From contig NZ_ADKM02000134.1 in assembly GCF_000178155.2 (NCBI RefSeq), forward strand, positions 1 through 64,000: a stretch of 64,000 bases of DNA, given 5' to 3'. The notes under the pieces were generated by a model that was not told the origin of the DNA, did not search any database, and saw only the letters and a list, made by a program, of their open reading frames with translations. Numbering within the stretch: position 1 is the stretch's first letter; each line of letters begins with the position of its first letter. The stretch is from Hominimerdicola alba 8. Lineage in GTDB: Bacteria > Bacillota > Clostridia > Oscillospirales > Ruminococcaceae. Positions 46,665-55,225 of the stretch are shown in pieces. The position numbers and the translations under genes are program-made.

Positions 46665-47245
46665 GATGGCATACCGAACCAAACAGCATACTGACAGGGC
46701 ATAAAGTGGTTGGCGGGTAATTTTTTCGACACATGTAGGGGAAAATACAAACGCTCGGCCATCTTTATAAACACTGCGTTTAAGGGAGAGCCGATCATTA
46801 ATATGAAGCACCTTTCACAGCAAATTACGAACGAACGGGAAGTGCCCGTACAGGGTCTTGCGCTTTTAAACTTCGTCATTACACCGCGTTTCGGCGTCTG
46901 CACCTCTTATGCGCTTTGGCGTGGGCAGAGGCGGTGGGGTGCGAACGTTCTTCGGTTGTTATGTCGGGTGCGTTTTCAAGATGCTGTGGGGAGCACAGGA
47001 GTATTCCCGCTGATGGTCGTACCGTAGTTCCGATAAAGGCGGCGAACAGCGTGCATGCTCTCCTACTATCAGTTAAAAACGGTCAAAAGTTGTACGTTTT
47101 TGTACAACTTTTAATGAAATATGCCTTGATCAAAACAAAAAACAGTTGTTTGCACAGACTGTTGTGCGCAATTTTATTGCATATGCACATGATATGGCGG
47201 TGGCTTTTTGAATAAGGTAATTATTTTAATAGACCACTAAGAATT
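46665..47245. other. Intergenic region, no confident gene
   Basis: About 580 bases between two dispersed repeats. Short open frames exist on both strands (for example minus 46643-46903 and plus 46710-47027) but have no convincing ribosome sites and no recognisable family; the minus frame may be a decayed gene. A short hairpin (AAAGTTGTACG / CGTACAACTTT style, near 47087-47110) is visible. Confidence 0.45.
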
Positions 47246-47348
47246 ATAGCGATCCAACTATTTAAATTCACAAGATCCGGTCGCAAAAGCTGGGATCTAT
47301 GGGTTTTGTGACTGGATTTTGTCTGAATTTTAAGGCGGATTGCTATAG
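47246..47348 (+). repeat. Dispersed palindromic element, family B, copy 2 (103 bp)
   Basis: Same length and orientation as copy 1. Five differences: three A-to-G changes in the 5' arm (which keep G-U pairing in RNA) and two in the loop. It lies about 70 bases upstream of the promoter of the SUF-like operon. Confidence 0.85.
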
Positions 47349-47417
47349 TATGGCGCGGCAGTTGGACAGCTATAAAATTTATTTAGATATAATGTACGCT
47401 TGTTAAGAAAAAAACTA

Positions 47418-47446
47418 TTGTAATAAGTCAGAAAATGTGGTATAAT
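47418..47446 (+). promoter_or_regulatory. Promoter of the minimal SUF operon
   Basis: TTGTAA (47418-47423), 17 bases, TATAAT (47441-47446), preceded by TG as in an extended -10. Confidence 0.65.
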
Positions 47447-47476
47447 AGCAAAGTAAGTTTGCAGAAACTTTTTACT

Positions 47477-47490
47477 GTTGCAAATGCAAC
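47477..47490. promoter_or_regulatory. Palindrome in the SUF leader
   Basis: GTTGCA-AA-TGCAAC is a perfect 14-bp palindrome about 31 bases past the -10 and 62 bases before the start codon. It could bind a regulator or form a short RNA hairpin. No regulator is known for it. Confidence 0.4.
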
Positions 47491-47551
47491 ATACATCACG
47501 CTTAAAGTATGCTAAAATAGTATATATTAAAGACGAAAGGACATTTTTAAA

Positions 47552-48283
47552 ATGCTGGAGCTTAAAAACATCACTTTCAGCGCTGACGACAGCGGAAAGA
47601 CTTCCGACATAATTCGCGGTATAAGTCTGATGATACCCGATGATAAATTCATAGTTATAACAGGACCGAACGGCGGCGGCAAATCCACCCTCGCAAAGAT
47701 AATCGCGGGCATAATCAAGCCCACTGACGGCAGGCTGATATTCAACGGCACCGATATAACCGATATGAGCATAACAGAAAGGGCGAGATCAGGCATTGGC
47801 TTTGCTTTTCAGCAGCCCGTAAGGTTCAAGGGGCTGACAGTGCTTGACTTGCTGAGGATAGCGGCAGGCAAAAATCTGTCAGTTTCAGACGCATGCACCT
47901 ATCTTTCGGAAGTTGGTCTGTGCGCCAAAGATTACATCAGGCGCGAGGTCAACGCTTCGCTGTCGGGCGGTGAGCTGAAGAGGATAGAGATAGCTACCGT
48001 CATGGCAAGAAATGTCAAGCTGGCTGTTTTCGATGAACCCGAAGCAGGCATCGACCTGTGGAGCTTCAATAACCTGATACGCATTTTTGAGAACATGCGC
48101 AAGGCTGAGCAGAGCAGGACAGTGGTAGTCATCTCCCATCAGGAAAGACTGCTTAAAATAGCAGACGAGATAATAGTACTGTCGGACGGTCAGCTGATAA
48201 AACAGGGTCCTGCCGAAGATATACTGCCCGAGATAATGAGCAGTAACTATGCACAGACTATTTGTCCGAAGATAGAAGATTAA
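47552..48283 (+). CDS. sufC: SufC-like ATPase of a minimal Fe-S assembly system
   Basis: 243 residues, ABC-type ATPase of the SufC kind: Walker A GPNGGGKST (38-46), Q-loop FAFQQP, signature LSGGELKR, Walker B LAVFDEPEAGID, switch His in VVISHQ. The DEPEAGID and absence of transporter subunits identify SufC rather than a transporter. With the next gene it forms a two-gene scaffold for iron-sulfur cluster assembly in the cytosol, without SufS, SufU or SufD, the arrangement described as a SUF-like minimal system in anaerobes. Confidence 0.92.
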   Translation: MLELKNITFSADDSGKTSDIIRGISLMIPDDKFIVITGPNGGGKSTLAKIIAGIIKPTDGRLIFNGTDITDMSITERARSGIGFAFQQPVRFKGLTVLDLLRIAAGKNLSVSDACTYLSEVGLCAKDYIRREVNASLSGGELKRIEIATVMARNVKLAVFDEPEAGIDLWSFNNLIRIFENMRKAEQSRTVVVISHQERLLKIADEIIVLSDGQLIKQGPAEDILPEIMSSNYAQTICPKIED

Positions 48284-48296
48284 GGAGGCGATGGAG

Positions 48297-49223
48297 ATGT
48301 TGAAGATGGATGCTGTACAGAAACAGCTTTTACAGGAAGTTGCAGAACTTCACGATATTCCCGAAGGCGCATACAATCTCCGCGCCAACGGTGAGTCGGT
48401 GGGCAGGAATTCCACTGCCAATATCGAGATAATCGGTAAGACCGACAAGAGCGGTATCGACATAAAGATAAAAGACGGCACTAAAAATGAGAGTGTACAC
48501 ATTCCCGTTGTGCTGAGTGAGAGCGGTCTGAAAGAAACTGTATACAATGATTTCTATGTCGGTGAGAACTGCGATGTGCTGATAGTTGCAGGCTGCGGCA
48601 TCGACAACTGCGGCACTCAGGATTCTGAACATGACGGTATCCACAGGTTCTTCGTAGGTAAGAATTCAAAGGTGAGATATGTTGAAAAGCACTACGGTTC
48701 GGGTAATGGCACAGGCAAGAGGGTACTGAACCCTGTTACTGAGGTATATCAGGAAGAGAACAGCGTCGTTGACATGGAAATGGTGCAGATAAAGGGCGTT
48801 GACAACACCGACAGAAAGACTATAGCCGAACTTAAGGCAGGTGCAAAGCTGAATGTCCGTGAAAGACTGATGACACACGGCGAACAGCAGGCGTTCAGCA
48901 CCTACAGCGTTTCGCTGAATGGTGACGGTTCAAGCGCCGATGTAGTTTCCCGCTCGGTGGCAAGGGATAATTCCTACCAGAAACTCGACCTTTGCGTTAA
49001 CGGCAACGCGGCATGCAGCGGTCACACCGAATGTGACTCTATCATCATGGACAGCGGCAGGATACTGGCAGTGCCATCGCTGGAAGCCAACAGCGTTGAT
49101 GCGGCACTTGTACACGAAGCGGCTATCGGCAAGATAGCAGGCGAACAGCTTATCAAGCTGATGACTCTCGGTCTGACCGAAGCTGAGGCGGAAGAGCAGA
49201 TAATCAACGGTTTCCTTAAATAA
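48297..49223 (+). CDS. sufB: Short SufB/D-like scaffold protein
   Basis: 308 residues. The ATG at 48297 is preferred because AAGGAGG lies eight bases upstream; one two codons earlier is too close. The parallel beta-helix core of SufB/D is recognised by YVEKHYGSG, AELKAGAKLNVRERLMTHGEQ and the conserved end GHTECDSIIMDSG to PSLEANSVDAALVHEAAIGKI. It is much shorter than standard SufB (about 460-490), lacking the N-terminal extension, which fits the minimal (SmsB-type) scaffold. Partner of the SufC-like ATPase 13 bases upstream. Confidence 0.9.
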   Translation: MLKMDAVQKQLLQEVAELHDIPEGAYNLRANGESVGRNSTANIEIIGKTDKSGIDIKIKDGTKNESVHIPVVLSESGLKETVYNDFYVGENCDVLIVAGCGIDNCGTQDSEHDGIHRFFVGKNSKVRYVEKHYGSGNGTGKRVLNPVTEVYQEENSVVDMEMVQIKGVDNTDRKTIAELKAGAKLNVRERLMTHGEQQAFSTYSVSLNGDGSSADVVSRSVARDNSYQKLDLCVNGNAACSGHTECDSIIMDSGRILAVPSLEANSVDAALVHEAAIGKIAGEQLIKLMTLGLTEAEAEEQIINGFLK

Positions 49224-49235
49224 GCAAAAATTCAA

Positions 49236-49267
49236 GTGCACACGGAAAATTCTCCGTGTGCGCTTTT
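49236..49267. terminator. Terminator between convergent operons
   Basis: GCACACGGA (49238-49246) and TCCGTGTGC (49253-49261) form the stem, followed by GCTTTTTG on the plus strand and by an A/T-rich tract with TTTTT on the minus strand. Confidence 0.85.
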
Positions 49268-49271
49268 TGTG

Positions 49272-51512
49272 TCAGAAGCCCTCTTTGTCGCACCAGCTGT
49301 TGACTGCCGCCAGCATGCCGTCGATGTCAAGCACACCGTAGGCAAAGCCCTTGCGAACCAGTTCGGCAGGCAGATGCTCGTCATATTTCTCGAATAACGG
49401 TATCTCTTTCGGATAGACCAGTTCCATCGGGTCGATTGGCTTGTTCGCTTCCTCCCTCAGTGTGCGGAAGAATTCTTCTTTGGTGGCTTTCATCGTGAAC
49501 TGGATAAAGTAAGGTCGGCAGGAATCCAGTCCGCGCATCTTCACCTTTTCTCTGCACCGCACATTCAGAAATCTCTCCAGTGCAAAGAAAGCATAAGTAC
49601 CCACCCATGGGAAAAGCGCCCACATGTCGCCCCCCAGATTTATCAGATTGTCAGTGGTGACTCCCGAATTTCTCGTTGAGATACGCGCCTGTTCAAGTCT
49701 TGCCACAGCGTTCCTCATAAGGTATGGATAACTCTTGTCCTCGCACAGCACCTGTTTCATGCGCTGTAATATCTTTGTGTTTATATCTCCGGGACAGTCC
49801 CCGAAATATGCAGGGACTTTGCCTTTGACGGGTTCGCAGTATACCAGATGACGCTTGTGGTCAAGTTCGGTGACTATCCATACCTGACCCGCGATGGCTA
49901 TTTTTTCACCAACGGGCGGCGGCATCACCAGCGTGCCCAACTCCTGCGACTCGCACCTGACCGTGTACTCCTCGTTCTCCTGAAAAACAGCGTAGAATTT
50001 GAAGTTGTTCACCAGCCGTTCCCCCGCCAGACCCACTATCAGCCCGCCCTCTTCGGTGCGCTGTATGTGTTCTTTCTCTATCAGGTGGCGCAGGAGTATC
50101 TTATAGTCGTCGGCGGTTATGCGGTGGAAATATTTCAGCGTAAGCACCCGCTGTGCCAGCTGTGCGGGTGTCAGTTCGCCGCAGGAAGCCAGTGTTGACA
50201 TGGTCTGGTGATACAGCAGGCTGAACGGCAGGCGGTCAAATCTCGGCGGTTCGACCCACCGCTCTTCCAGATATACCTGCACAAGCGCTATGCCCTGCAA
50301 CAATTTCCACGGGACTGTTGATGGCAGCATAGTTCGCGGTTCGGGCATATCCTCACGCATCACGAACCACATCTCAGGCGGCAGGTCGCGTCTGCCGGTT
50401 CGCCCCATTCTCTGCAAAAATGATGATACCGTAAAAGGCGCATCTATCTGAAAAGCCCGTTCCAGCCTGCCGATGTCTATGCCGAGTTCAAGGGTAGCAG
50501 TGGTGACAGTGGTCATCTGCACATCATCATCTTTCATGGCGGCTTCGGCAGTTTCACGGTATGATGCAGACAGATTTCCGTGATGTATCAGAAATCTGTC
50601 CCGCTCGTGGTTTGCTTCACAGTAAGACCTCAGCGTGGTGGTGACTGCTTCGCACTCCTCGCGCGAATTTACAAAAACCAGACACTTCTTCCCCCGCGTG
50701 TGTTCAAAAACATATCCGATGCCTGGATCGGCGTGCTGAGGTGCTTTGTCGGTGGCTTCTTCAAGTTCGGGCAGTGCTTTTATGTCCTTTTTATTGGACG
50801 CTGCCTGCACATCGCTGACATAGAAATGCTCCATCGAGAGCCGCCAGCGCGTGCCTTTGGCTTCTATTTTAGGTATCGCAGTTCGCCTGCCGCTGCCCGC
50901 GCCCAGAAATTCTCCCGCCGCTTCGGGGTCGCCTATCGTGGCAGAAAGCCCTATCCTTCGGGGATTGACCCCTGCCTGCCTGCAAAGCCGTTCTATTATG
51001 CAAAGTGTCTGTCCGCCTCTGTCGCCCCTCATCAGCGAATGCACCTCATCTATCACGATGAACCGCAGGTCGCCAAACAGCTTTGCTATGGCGGCGTGCT
51101 TGCGCATCAGCATGGCTTCCAGTGATTCGGGAGTTATCTGCAATATTCCCGACGGCTTTTTCAGCATACGCGCCTTATGCGACTGTGCCACATCGCCATG
51201 CCAGTGCCACACAGGTATCCCCGCATCTTCGCAGAGGTCGTTAAGGCGGGTGAACTGGTCGTTTATCAGCGCTTTCAGCGGACCGATGTAAATAGCCCCC
51301 ACCGAGCGCGGCATGTCCTCAGAAAACAGCGTAAGTATCGGAAAAAATGCCGCTTCCGTCTTGCCCGATGCTGTAGAAGCCGTCAGCAGAAGATTGTCAT
51401 CGGTGTTGAATATCACATCGCCCGCCGCCGCTTGTATGGCACGCAGGCTTTCCCAGTTGTTTCGGTATATAAAGTCCTGCACGAATGGTGCATAGCGGTC
51501 AAAAACGTTCAT
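49272..51512 (-). CDS. Lhr-like superfamily II DEVH helicase
   Basis: 746 residues. Walker A TASGKT (47-52), DEVH in FIVIDEVHSLMRG, motif III LSATIG, and motifs V-VI in TTATLELGIDIGRL and FLQRMGRTGRRD. The DEVHSLMRG/RGGQT pattern places it in the Lhr-like group, as in BrxHI of type 2 BREX. After the helicase core comes a winged-helix region and a C-terminal domain without recognised motif. It is the last gene of a minus-strand operon with a TerB-N/C protein, a DUF2791-like ATPase and a P-loop kinase. Two AAGGG-like sites precede the ATG. Likely an ATP-driven DNA or RNA translocase. Confidence 0.9.
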   Translation of the reverse strand: MNVFDRYAPFVQDFIYRNNWESLRAIQAAAGDVIFNTDDNLLLTASTASGKTEAAFFPILTLFSEDMPRSVGAIYIGPLKALINDQFTRLNDLCEDAGIPVWHWHGDVAQSHKARMLKKPSGILQITPESLEAMLMRKHAAIAKLFGDLRFIVIDEVHSLMRGDRGGQTLCIIERLCRQAGVNPRRIGLSATIGDPEAAGEFLGAGSGRRTAIPKIEAKGTRWRLSMEHFYVSDVQAASNKKDIKALPELEEATDKAPQHADPGIGYVFEHTRGKKCLVFVNSREECEAVTTTLRSYCEANHERDRFLIHHGNLSASYRETAEAAMKDDDVQMTTVTTATLELGIDIGRLERAFQIDAPFTVSSFLQRMGRTGRRDLPPEMWFVMREDMPEPRTMLPSTVPWKLLQGIALVQVYLEERWVEPPRFDRLPFSLLYHQTMSTLASCGELTPAQLAQRVLTLKYFHRITADDYKILLRHLIEKEHIQRTEEGGLIVGLAGERLVNNFKFYAVFQENEEYTVRCESQELGTLVMPPPVGEKIAIAGQVWIVTELDHKRHLVYCEPVKGKVPAYFGDCPGDINTKILQRMKQVLCEDKSYPYLMRNAVARLEQARISTRNSGVTTDNLINLGGDMWALFPWVGTYAFFALERFLNVRCREKVKMRGLDSCRPYFIQFTMKATKEEFFRTLREEANKPIDPMELVYPKEIPLFEKYDEHLPAELVRKGFAYGVLDIDGMLAAVNSWCDKEGF

Positions 51513-51657
51513 TTTCTGCCCTTTCCCTTAAAAGCTGTATCTTCATTCTTCTGCGGAAACGCCTGCGCTGAACATTATTGCGGTTCAGGCACCAACAGGC
51601 ATATAAACGGTCGAAACCGTCTTCTTCGGTCATATTGCGGTGTATGTTGTTTTTCAT
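51499..51657 (-). CDS. 52-residue Arg-rich small protein inside the TerB/helicase operon
   Basis: ATG at 51657 with TAGGGGG nine bases upstream, stop at 51499-51501, overlapping the helicase start by 14 bases. The peptide has a CWC motif and a strongly basic stretch (RRRFRRRMK). The frame fills the otherwise empty gap between the kinase and helicase genes, and the overlap suggests translational coupling. No family recognised. It could be a nucleic-acid-binding accessory subunit or only a coupling leader. Confidence 0.6.
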   Translation of the reverse strand: MKNNIHRNMTEEDGFDRLYACWCLNRNNVQRRRFRRRMKIQLLRERAENERF

Positions 51658-51668
51658 TCCATATCCCC

Positions 51669-52160
51669 CTAAAGTCCGAATAAATATTCATCAGCCTCTT
51701 CGCGCGACCTGAACACCGTTACATCTTTATCGCTGTACTTTTCGAGCAGTTCATATATCTTCGGCAGATTTTTTTCGCGGAATTCTTTTATATGGTCCTC
51801 AAAATCGGGGTCAAGTTTTTCCTCGAACCAGGGCATATCGGGGCGCGGCGTGCCCAGCCGTTCCTTAGCGCCCGCCAGACAGACTTCTGTTGGCAGGTCA
51901 AACAGGAACACCTTATCGCATTTTTTTATGCGCTTTTCCATAGTGCGCTGATAGTTGCCGTCTATTATCCAGCTTTTTGTACACATGACAGTTTCCAGCC
52001 TGTGGTCGAAGACCTCCCGCGAAACAGTTGTGTGGTCGGGACGGTGGTAGATAAGGTCAAGGTGGAACAGCGCAAGCCCTGTCAGCGCGGAATATCTGCG
52101 CGCAAATGTGCTTTTGCCCGACCCCGGACACCCGATGACTATCACCCTGTCGGTGTTCAT
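51669..52160 (-). CDS. P-loop kinase of the adenylate kinase/FlaR-like type
   Basis: 163 residues. Walker A GCPGSGKST (10-18), FHLDLIYHRPD, WIIDGNYQRTMEKRI and a FLFDLP strand resemble the family annotated as topology modulation protein or FlaR, small nucleotide or shikimate kinase-like enzymes of unknown substrate. It overlaps the upstream ATPase gene by four bases (ATGA), so it is a true member of the operon. Confidence 0.85.
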   Translation of the reverse strand: MNTDRVIVIGCPGSGKSTFARRYSALTGLALFHLDLIYHRPDHTTVSREVFDHRLETVMCTKSWIIDGNYQRTMEKRIKKCDKVFLFDLPTEVCLAGAKERLGTPRPDMPWFEEKLDPDFEDHIKEFREKNLPKIYELLEKYSDKDVTVFRSREEADEYLFGL

Positions 52161-53473
52161 ATGTCAAATTCGGCAAAATCGCCGCCCGCAGTTTCTTCCT
52201 CAGCCGCAGGCTTTGAATACTCAAAGCCGCCTGAGGTGATAGTTTCCGAAATGTTTATCTCAGGGTTCTGGAAAGCGATGTCGAGAAGTTCGATGAAATC
52301 GCGTATCACCTCACGGGGCGTGATGTGGCTGTCAGCCCCTATCCGCCCGAATTCGGTCTTGATGAAGACTATCATATCCTCCTGCGTTATGCGCTGTTCA
52401 TAGCCGAAAAGCTGTGCGTGTATGTCAGCCAGCTTTTCGGTCAGCACAAGCATCTCCTCATAAGTCAGCGGGACAAGGTGTATCACAGGTGCGAGCATAT
52501 CCCGTATGCCCTCGCGTCCGAAGCGCCCCTCAGCAAGGCGCGAGCGCAGTGCTTCATAGCTGTATACGCCCCGTCTGGTATCCTCTATGCACTGCGGAGT
52601 GCCGCCCATTATTATGCCGAGATACTTCGCCTTTCCCTGTAAAGTGTCGTTGTACATCGTAAGTATCTTTTCGTAGTTGTACTGTCTGGTGATGGCGTTG
52701 GGTATCTTGTATATGTTCACCAGTTCGTCCACCAGCACCAGCAGACCGCTGTAGCCCGCCATTTTCAGGAACATGGCGAACAGCTTTATGTACTCATACC
52801 AGTCATCGTCCGTGATGATGATGTTTACGCCAAGTTCGCCCTTAGCTTCTGTTTTGTTTACATATTCGCCCCTGAACCACTTGACTACTTTTGCTTTCTG
52901 TTCGTCATCACCCGAAACAGCCGCGCGGTAGTAGATAGTCAGCAGTCTTGCAAAGTCAAAGCCGTGAACCATCTCATTCAGTGCGTTTATCACCTGATAT
53001 ATCTTCTTCTCCACTTCTGCCGCAAATTCGGGCGAAGTCGGTTCGAGTCCGCTGTCAGCCGCCGCTTCTGCCTGCACACCGCTTATCCAGCGGTCGAGTA
53101 TGAGCGTCAGCGCACCGCCGTCGGGACGTGTTTTGGTGGACATGTTGCGTATAAGTTCCTTGTAGGTCGCAAGACCCTGACCCTTTGTGCCTTGCAGACG
53201 GCGTTCGGGTGAAAGGTCGGCATCTACCACCACGAAATTCCTGTCCATCACATGGCTTCTGATGGTCTGCAAAAGAAAACTTTTGCCGCTGCCGTATTTG
53301 CCCACGATAAATCTGAAAGACGCACCGCCGTCCTCGATTATGTCAACATCGTGCAGAAGCGCATCTATCTCGACTTCTCTGCCCACTGTTATATACGGCA
53401 GACCTATTCTCGGCACAACGCCGCCTTTCAGTGAATTTATCACAGCCGAAGCTATCCTCTTTGGTATCTTCAC
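52157..53473 (-). CDS. DUF2791/BrxD-like P-loop ATPase
   Basis: 438 residues. Walker A VGKYGSGKSF (57-66), Walker B LLVLVDELVNI and a sensor-like GTPQCIEDTRRG. The pattern of a BREX-type ATP-binding domain (DUF2791, related to BrxD/BrxC) is clear: REVEIDALL near the start and RSRLAEGRF late. In type 2 BREX this family accompanies an Lhr-like helicase, as here, but no methylase, PglZ or PglW is present. It overlaps the TerB gene upstream and the kinase gene downstream by four bases each. Confidence 0.87.
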   Translation of the reverse strand: MKIPKRIASAVINSLKGGVVPRIGLPYITVGREVEIDALLHDVDIIEDGGASFRFIVGKYGSGKSFLLQTIRSHVMDRNFVVVDADLSPERRLQGTKGQGLATYKELIRNMSTKTRPDGGALTLILDRWISGVQAEAAADSGLEPTSPEFAAEVEKKIYQVINALNEMVHGFDFARLLTIYYRAAVSGDDEQKAKVVKWFRGEYVNKTEAKGELGVNIIITDDDWYEYIKLFAMFLKMAGYSGLLVLVDELVNIYKIPNAITRQYNYEKILTMYNDTLQGKAKYLGIIMGGTPQCIEDTRRGVYSYEALRSRLAEGRFGREGIRDMLAPVIHLVPLTYEEMLVLTEKLADIHAQLFGYEQRITQEDMIVFIKTEFGRIGADSHITPREVIRDFIELLDIAFQNPEINISETITSGGFEYSKPAAEEETAGGDFAEFDI

Positions 53474-54984
53474 GGAAGTATCATTCCTTTCAGTTCTTCT
53501 TCGTAATCCTCTATGACAACAGGCGTGTCACCGTCAAATGTCAGTACTGTATCTGCAAAAGCGTCATACAGCTTTTCATTTATGCTGTCAGCCATAAGTG
53601 ACGGCATAGAACCGGTTTTCTGTGCCGCCTGACGGCAGTCGCCGCCGTATAAAATCGCCTGCATGAAAGCGTATTCTCCGTCATTCAGCGGCGTGCTGTT
53701 CTGCACAGCATCATCATGCTCCTCCTCTGCCGTGACAGTCGGTTCGGGCTGAGATGTCGGCTCATCATCGTACTCTTCTTCAACTATCAGCTTGTCACGT
53801 GTGATGGCGGCGGCGCGGCGTATGCTTCCCAGCTTTGAGAGGTCTATCTCGACTTTTGCGGCTTCTTCACGCTTTTTGCGTTCGGTCAGTTTATCTATCT
53901 GCTCGCTTATCACCTTTTGCATCTGCTTGGTTATGTCGGGGCATTGCAGGCTCTTTTTGAAGCCCAGCTTTGTCCGCATCATGCTGTCCACCGCCCGCAG
54001 GAGGTCGCCCAGTTTTTTCTTGCTGTGGGGCTTGCCCGAATATTCCTCGCAGTACCACAGCCCGTTTGAGAACACGTATCTGCGCACTTTGTCTATCTCA
54101 TATACCGTGTGCTTTGTGACGCGGTGGTGGCAGAATACCGACATCGCGAACATGCTGTGGGTCGTGGTAGATATATTTCCGAAAAACTTGTAGAACAGGC
54201 TGTTCTGCCTGTGTGCGGCGTAGTAGGCGTTCAGTTCCAGATAGCTTCCCGCCGCCACTGCCGCAAAATCTTCGGGACAGGTCTTGTAGAAAGTCGAACG
54301 TTCTGCGTTGTAGGAAGAAAGTGTGTTCATTGCAGAAAACAGTTCTTCCTCAGAGTGTTCGGCAGGACTTTTCAGTGTCATAAGAGCCTTGTCAAATATT
54401 ATGTTCTCACTGCATTCCAGAAGTGATATGTCAAGGTCGTAATATATCACCATGTCAAACAGCCATTTTTCGATGTAAGTCTTCAGCTTCGGCTGTAGTT
54501 CACCGTAGTGTTCGAGTATCATCTTCATGTTGCTGTAAGCGTCTATGCGTTTTTGTACGCCTATAAGATTTATCATCTCATAGCAGTAGATGAATATGTA
54601 TGACAGGCTTATATCGGGGTATTCTCCCTTTCTGACCATAGTGCGCCAGCCAAAATAAGTGCGCTGCTGCGGCAGTGTCATATCTGAATATGTAGGTGAG
54701 TATTTTTCAAACGGAACAAAGTCAGTGCAGCTGTCTTCATAGCCAGCCATGAAATTTCCCTGTTTGTAGAAAAGCCACTCGCGCGATTTCCACTGTGCTT
54801 CGGGCAGGTAGACCATTCGGCGCATCTCCATCAGCTTAGGCGGAGTATCCTGCTTCGGTATAACATCCTGCACAAGCTGAGAAGCACGTTTTAAAATGGG
54901 TTCATCTTTATATATCTTATCACTGAGTTCTTTCAGCTTAGTGTCACCCATGATAAGTTCTATAAGGTCTTCGATATTTTTCAA
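53470..54984 (-). CDS. TerB-N/TerB-C domain protein
   Basis: 504 residues from a TTG start (54984) placed by GGGAGGT seven bases upstream; the frame extends 11 codons further without a site. Residues about 75-180 form a TerB-N domain (YKQGNFMAGYED, QQRTYFGWRTMVRKGEYP). The C-terminal part has a TerB-C domain (LSKLGSIRRAAAITRDKL), an acidic linker and a helical end. TerB-N/TerB-C proteins occur next to ATPase and helicase genes and are predicted to act in stress or DNA-processing complexes rather than tellurite resistance itself. First gene of the operon. Confidence 0.85.
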   Translation of the reverse strand: MKNIEDLIELIMGDTKLKELSDKIYKDEPILKRASQLVQDVIPKQDTPPKLMEMRRMVYLPEAQWKSREWLFYKQGNFMAGYEDSCTDFVPFEKYSPTYSDMTLPQQRTYFGWRTMVRKGEYPDISLSYIFIYCYEMINLIGVQKRIDAYSNMKMILEHYGELQPKLKTYIEKWLFDMVIYYDLDISLLECSENIIFDKALMTLKSPAEHSEEELFSAMNTLSSYNAERSTFYKTCPEDFAAVAAGSYLELNAYYAAHRQNSLFYKFFGNISTTTHSMFAMSVFCHHRVTKHTVYEIDKVRRYVFSNGLWYCEEYSGKPHSKKKLGDLLRAVDSMMRTKLGFKKSLQCPDITKQMQKVISEQIDKLTERKKREEAAKVEIDLSKLGSIRRAAAITRDKLIVEEEYDDEPTSQPEPTVTAEEEHDDAVQNSTPLNDGEYAFMQAILYGGDCRQAAQKTGSMPSLMADSINEKLYDAFADTVLTFDGDTPVVIEDYEEELKGMILP

Positions 54985-55019
54985 GAATTGCACCTCCCGC
55001 ACAATAGGTATACACACAT

Positions 55020-55048
55020 ATTATACCATATATCCCCGCCGATTTCAA
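55020..55048 (-). promoter_or_regulatory. Promoter of the TerB/helicase operon
   Basis: Minus strand -35 TTGAAA (55048-55043), 17 bases, -10 TATAAT (55025-55020), about 36 bases ahead of the TTG start. Confidence 0.6.
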
Positions 55049-55178
55049 GTCTTGACGGTACATCTTAACGGACTCGAAAAGCAAAAGCGGCAGTTCGCTG
55101 TATATTATAGCGGATATAACACCACTCTGAGAGCTGTCACGGCACGCTCGCCAAAAGCAGATATTTCAGCAAAAGCGC

Positions 55179-55207
55179 TTGACATTTTGAAAAAAAGGAG
55201 TTATAAT
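55179..55207 (+). promoter_or_regulatory. Promoter of the thiamine operon
   Basis: TTGACA (55179-55184), 17 bases, TATAAT (55202-55207). Divergent from the TerB operon promoter. Confidence 0.75.
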
Positions 55208-55225
55208 ATAACGGTAAACGAATAA

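Noticed and set aside
46643-46903. Minus-strand frame of 86 codons near family A copy 4
   Set aside because: No good ribosome site and no recognised family; could be a decayed gene, so it is only mentioned in the intergenic entry.
49272-54984. Complete BREX system or tellurite-resistance operon
   Set aside because: Only BrxD-like and BrxHI-like relatives are present, with no methylase, PglZ, PglW or BrxC; TerB-N/C domains are not the TerB of the terZABCDE cluster.
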